From positions 1 to 5,426 of the forward strand of contig CALGOZ010000156.1 in the NCBI GenBank assembly GCA_937960785.1: a stretch of 5,426 nucleotides of DNA, read 5' to 3'. The stretch is from an uncultured Pseudogracilibacillus sp. (GTDB taxonomy: Bacteria > Bacillota > Bacilli > Bacillales > Amphibacillaceae). The notes under the pieces were generated by a model. The model was not told where the DNA came from, did not search any database, and was given only the letters and a program-made list of their open reading frames with translations. Each line of letters starts with the position of its first letter. Within the stretch, counting starts at the first letter, position 1. The position numbers and the translations under genes were made by a program. Of the stretch, positions 5,282-5,426 are shown piece after piece.

Positions 5282-5341
5282 GATTGGGGCGGATTGGTGT
5301 AAATCAAATTGCGCTTTTGTACTTCTATAAACGGGAGATCA

Positions 5342-5426
5342 ATTTACTGTAAACGTAATTTCAAATTTTTAAATTTCGTATACAGCGTTTGCGTTTACTG
5401 TAAACAGAATTTAAGATTTTCAAATT
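5342..5426. repeat. 51-bp tandem hairpin-repeat array (copies B, C, D), truncated by window edge
   Basis: Three units are in register at 51-bp spacing. B is a right half only: TTTACTGTAAAC at 5343-5354, extending as CTGTAAACGTAATTT to 5361. C is complete: 35-bp core 5371-5405 with arm AAATTTCGTATACAG (5371-5385), a 12-nt loop, and right arm CTGTAAACAGAATTT (5398-5412), 12 of 15 positions complementary. D has only its first bases (AAATT, 5422-5426) before the window ends. The 16-bp linkers (5355-5370, 5406-5421) are AT-rich and agree at 11 of 16 positions. The C core matches the left-end copy at 32 of 35 bases. No gene lies between the opu terminator and the edge, and the array continues outside the window. 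Confidence 0.8.

Noticed and set aside
4930..5307. Minus-strand open frames across opuAC and other genes
   Set aside because: They lie opposite well-supported conserved genes, show no family features and lack ribosome binding sites.
5342..5426. CRISPR array
   Set aside because: Units are degenerate, the linkers are only 16 bp and similar to each other rather than unique, and no cas gene is present.
5342..5426. Plasmid origin iterons
   Set aside because: The period and AT-richness are suggestive, but there is no replication initiator gene in the window and the same unit occurs alone at the other end.

Overview
The window is AT-rich and Gram-positive in style: strong GGAGG-type ribosome binding sites, a lipoprotein signal peptide, intrinsic terminators, and protein sequences typical of Bacillaceae. 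The very acidic substrate-binding lipoprotein and the full OpuA operon fit a halotolerant or alkaliphilic Bacillus relative. That placement is inferred from protein character; no rRNA or other marker gene is present. All five genes lie on the + strand.

Layout. Positions 1-50 hold one copy of a hairpin-forming repeat. A cysteine hydrolase of the isochorismatase superfamily (165-704) follows and ends at its own terminator (714-750). Next is a DMT/EamA-type membrane transporter (803-1702, TTG start). A 425-bp intergenic region (1703-2127) contains several inverted repeats, a strong intrinsic terminator (1992-2032), a 20-bp operator-like inverted repeat (2049-2068) and an exact sigma-B consensus promoter (GTTTAA-N13-GGGTAT, 2070-2094). 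These lead into the glycine betaine ABC importer operon: opuAA (ATPase with CBS pair, 2128-3342), opuAB (permease, 3335-4180, overlapping opuAA by 8 nt) and opuAC (binding lipoprotein, 4281-5234). A stem-loop lies between opuAB and opuAC, and a strong terminator closes the operon (5249-5281). From 5342 a degenerate tandem array with a 51-bp period begins. It belongs to the same repeat family as positions 1-50 and runs off the right edge.

How the genes work together. OpuAC captures glycine betaine or a similar compatible solute outside the membrane and delivers it to the OpuAB channel. OpuAA hydrolyses ATP to drive uptake, and its CBS domains probably gate the pump according to cytoplasmic conditions. 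The promoter architecture suggests general-stress (sigma-B) control. The two upstream genes have no visible functional link to betaine uptake and are separated from the operon by a terminator.

The least explained material is the repeat family at both window ends. It is a 51-bp tandem unit containing a long imperfect hairpin and a nested 13-bp palindrome (GTTTACTGTAAAC). The sigma-B promoter and the structured intergenic region come next in interest. I see no wholly new multi-gene system here; the genes themselves are recognisable families.
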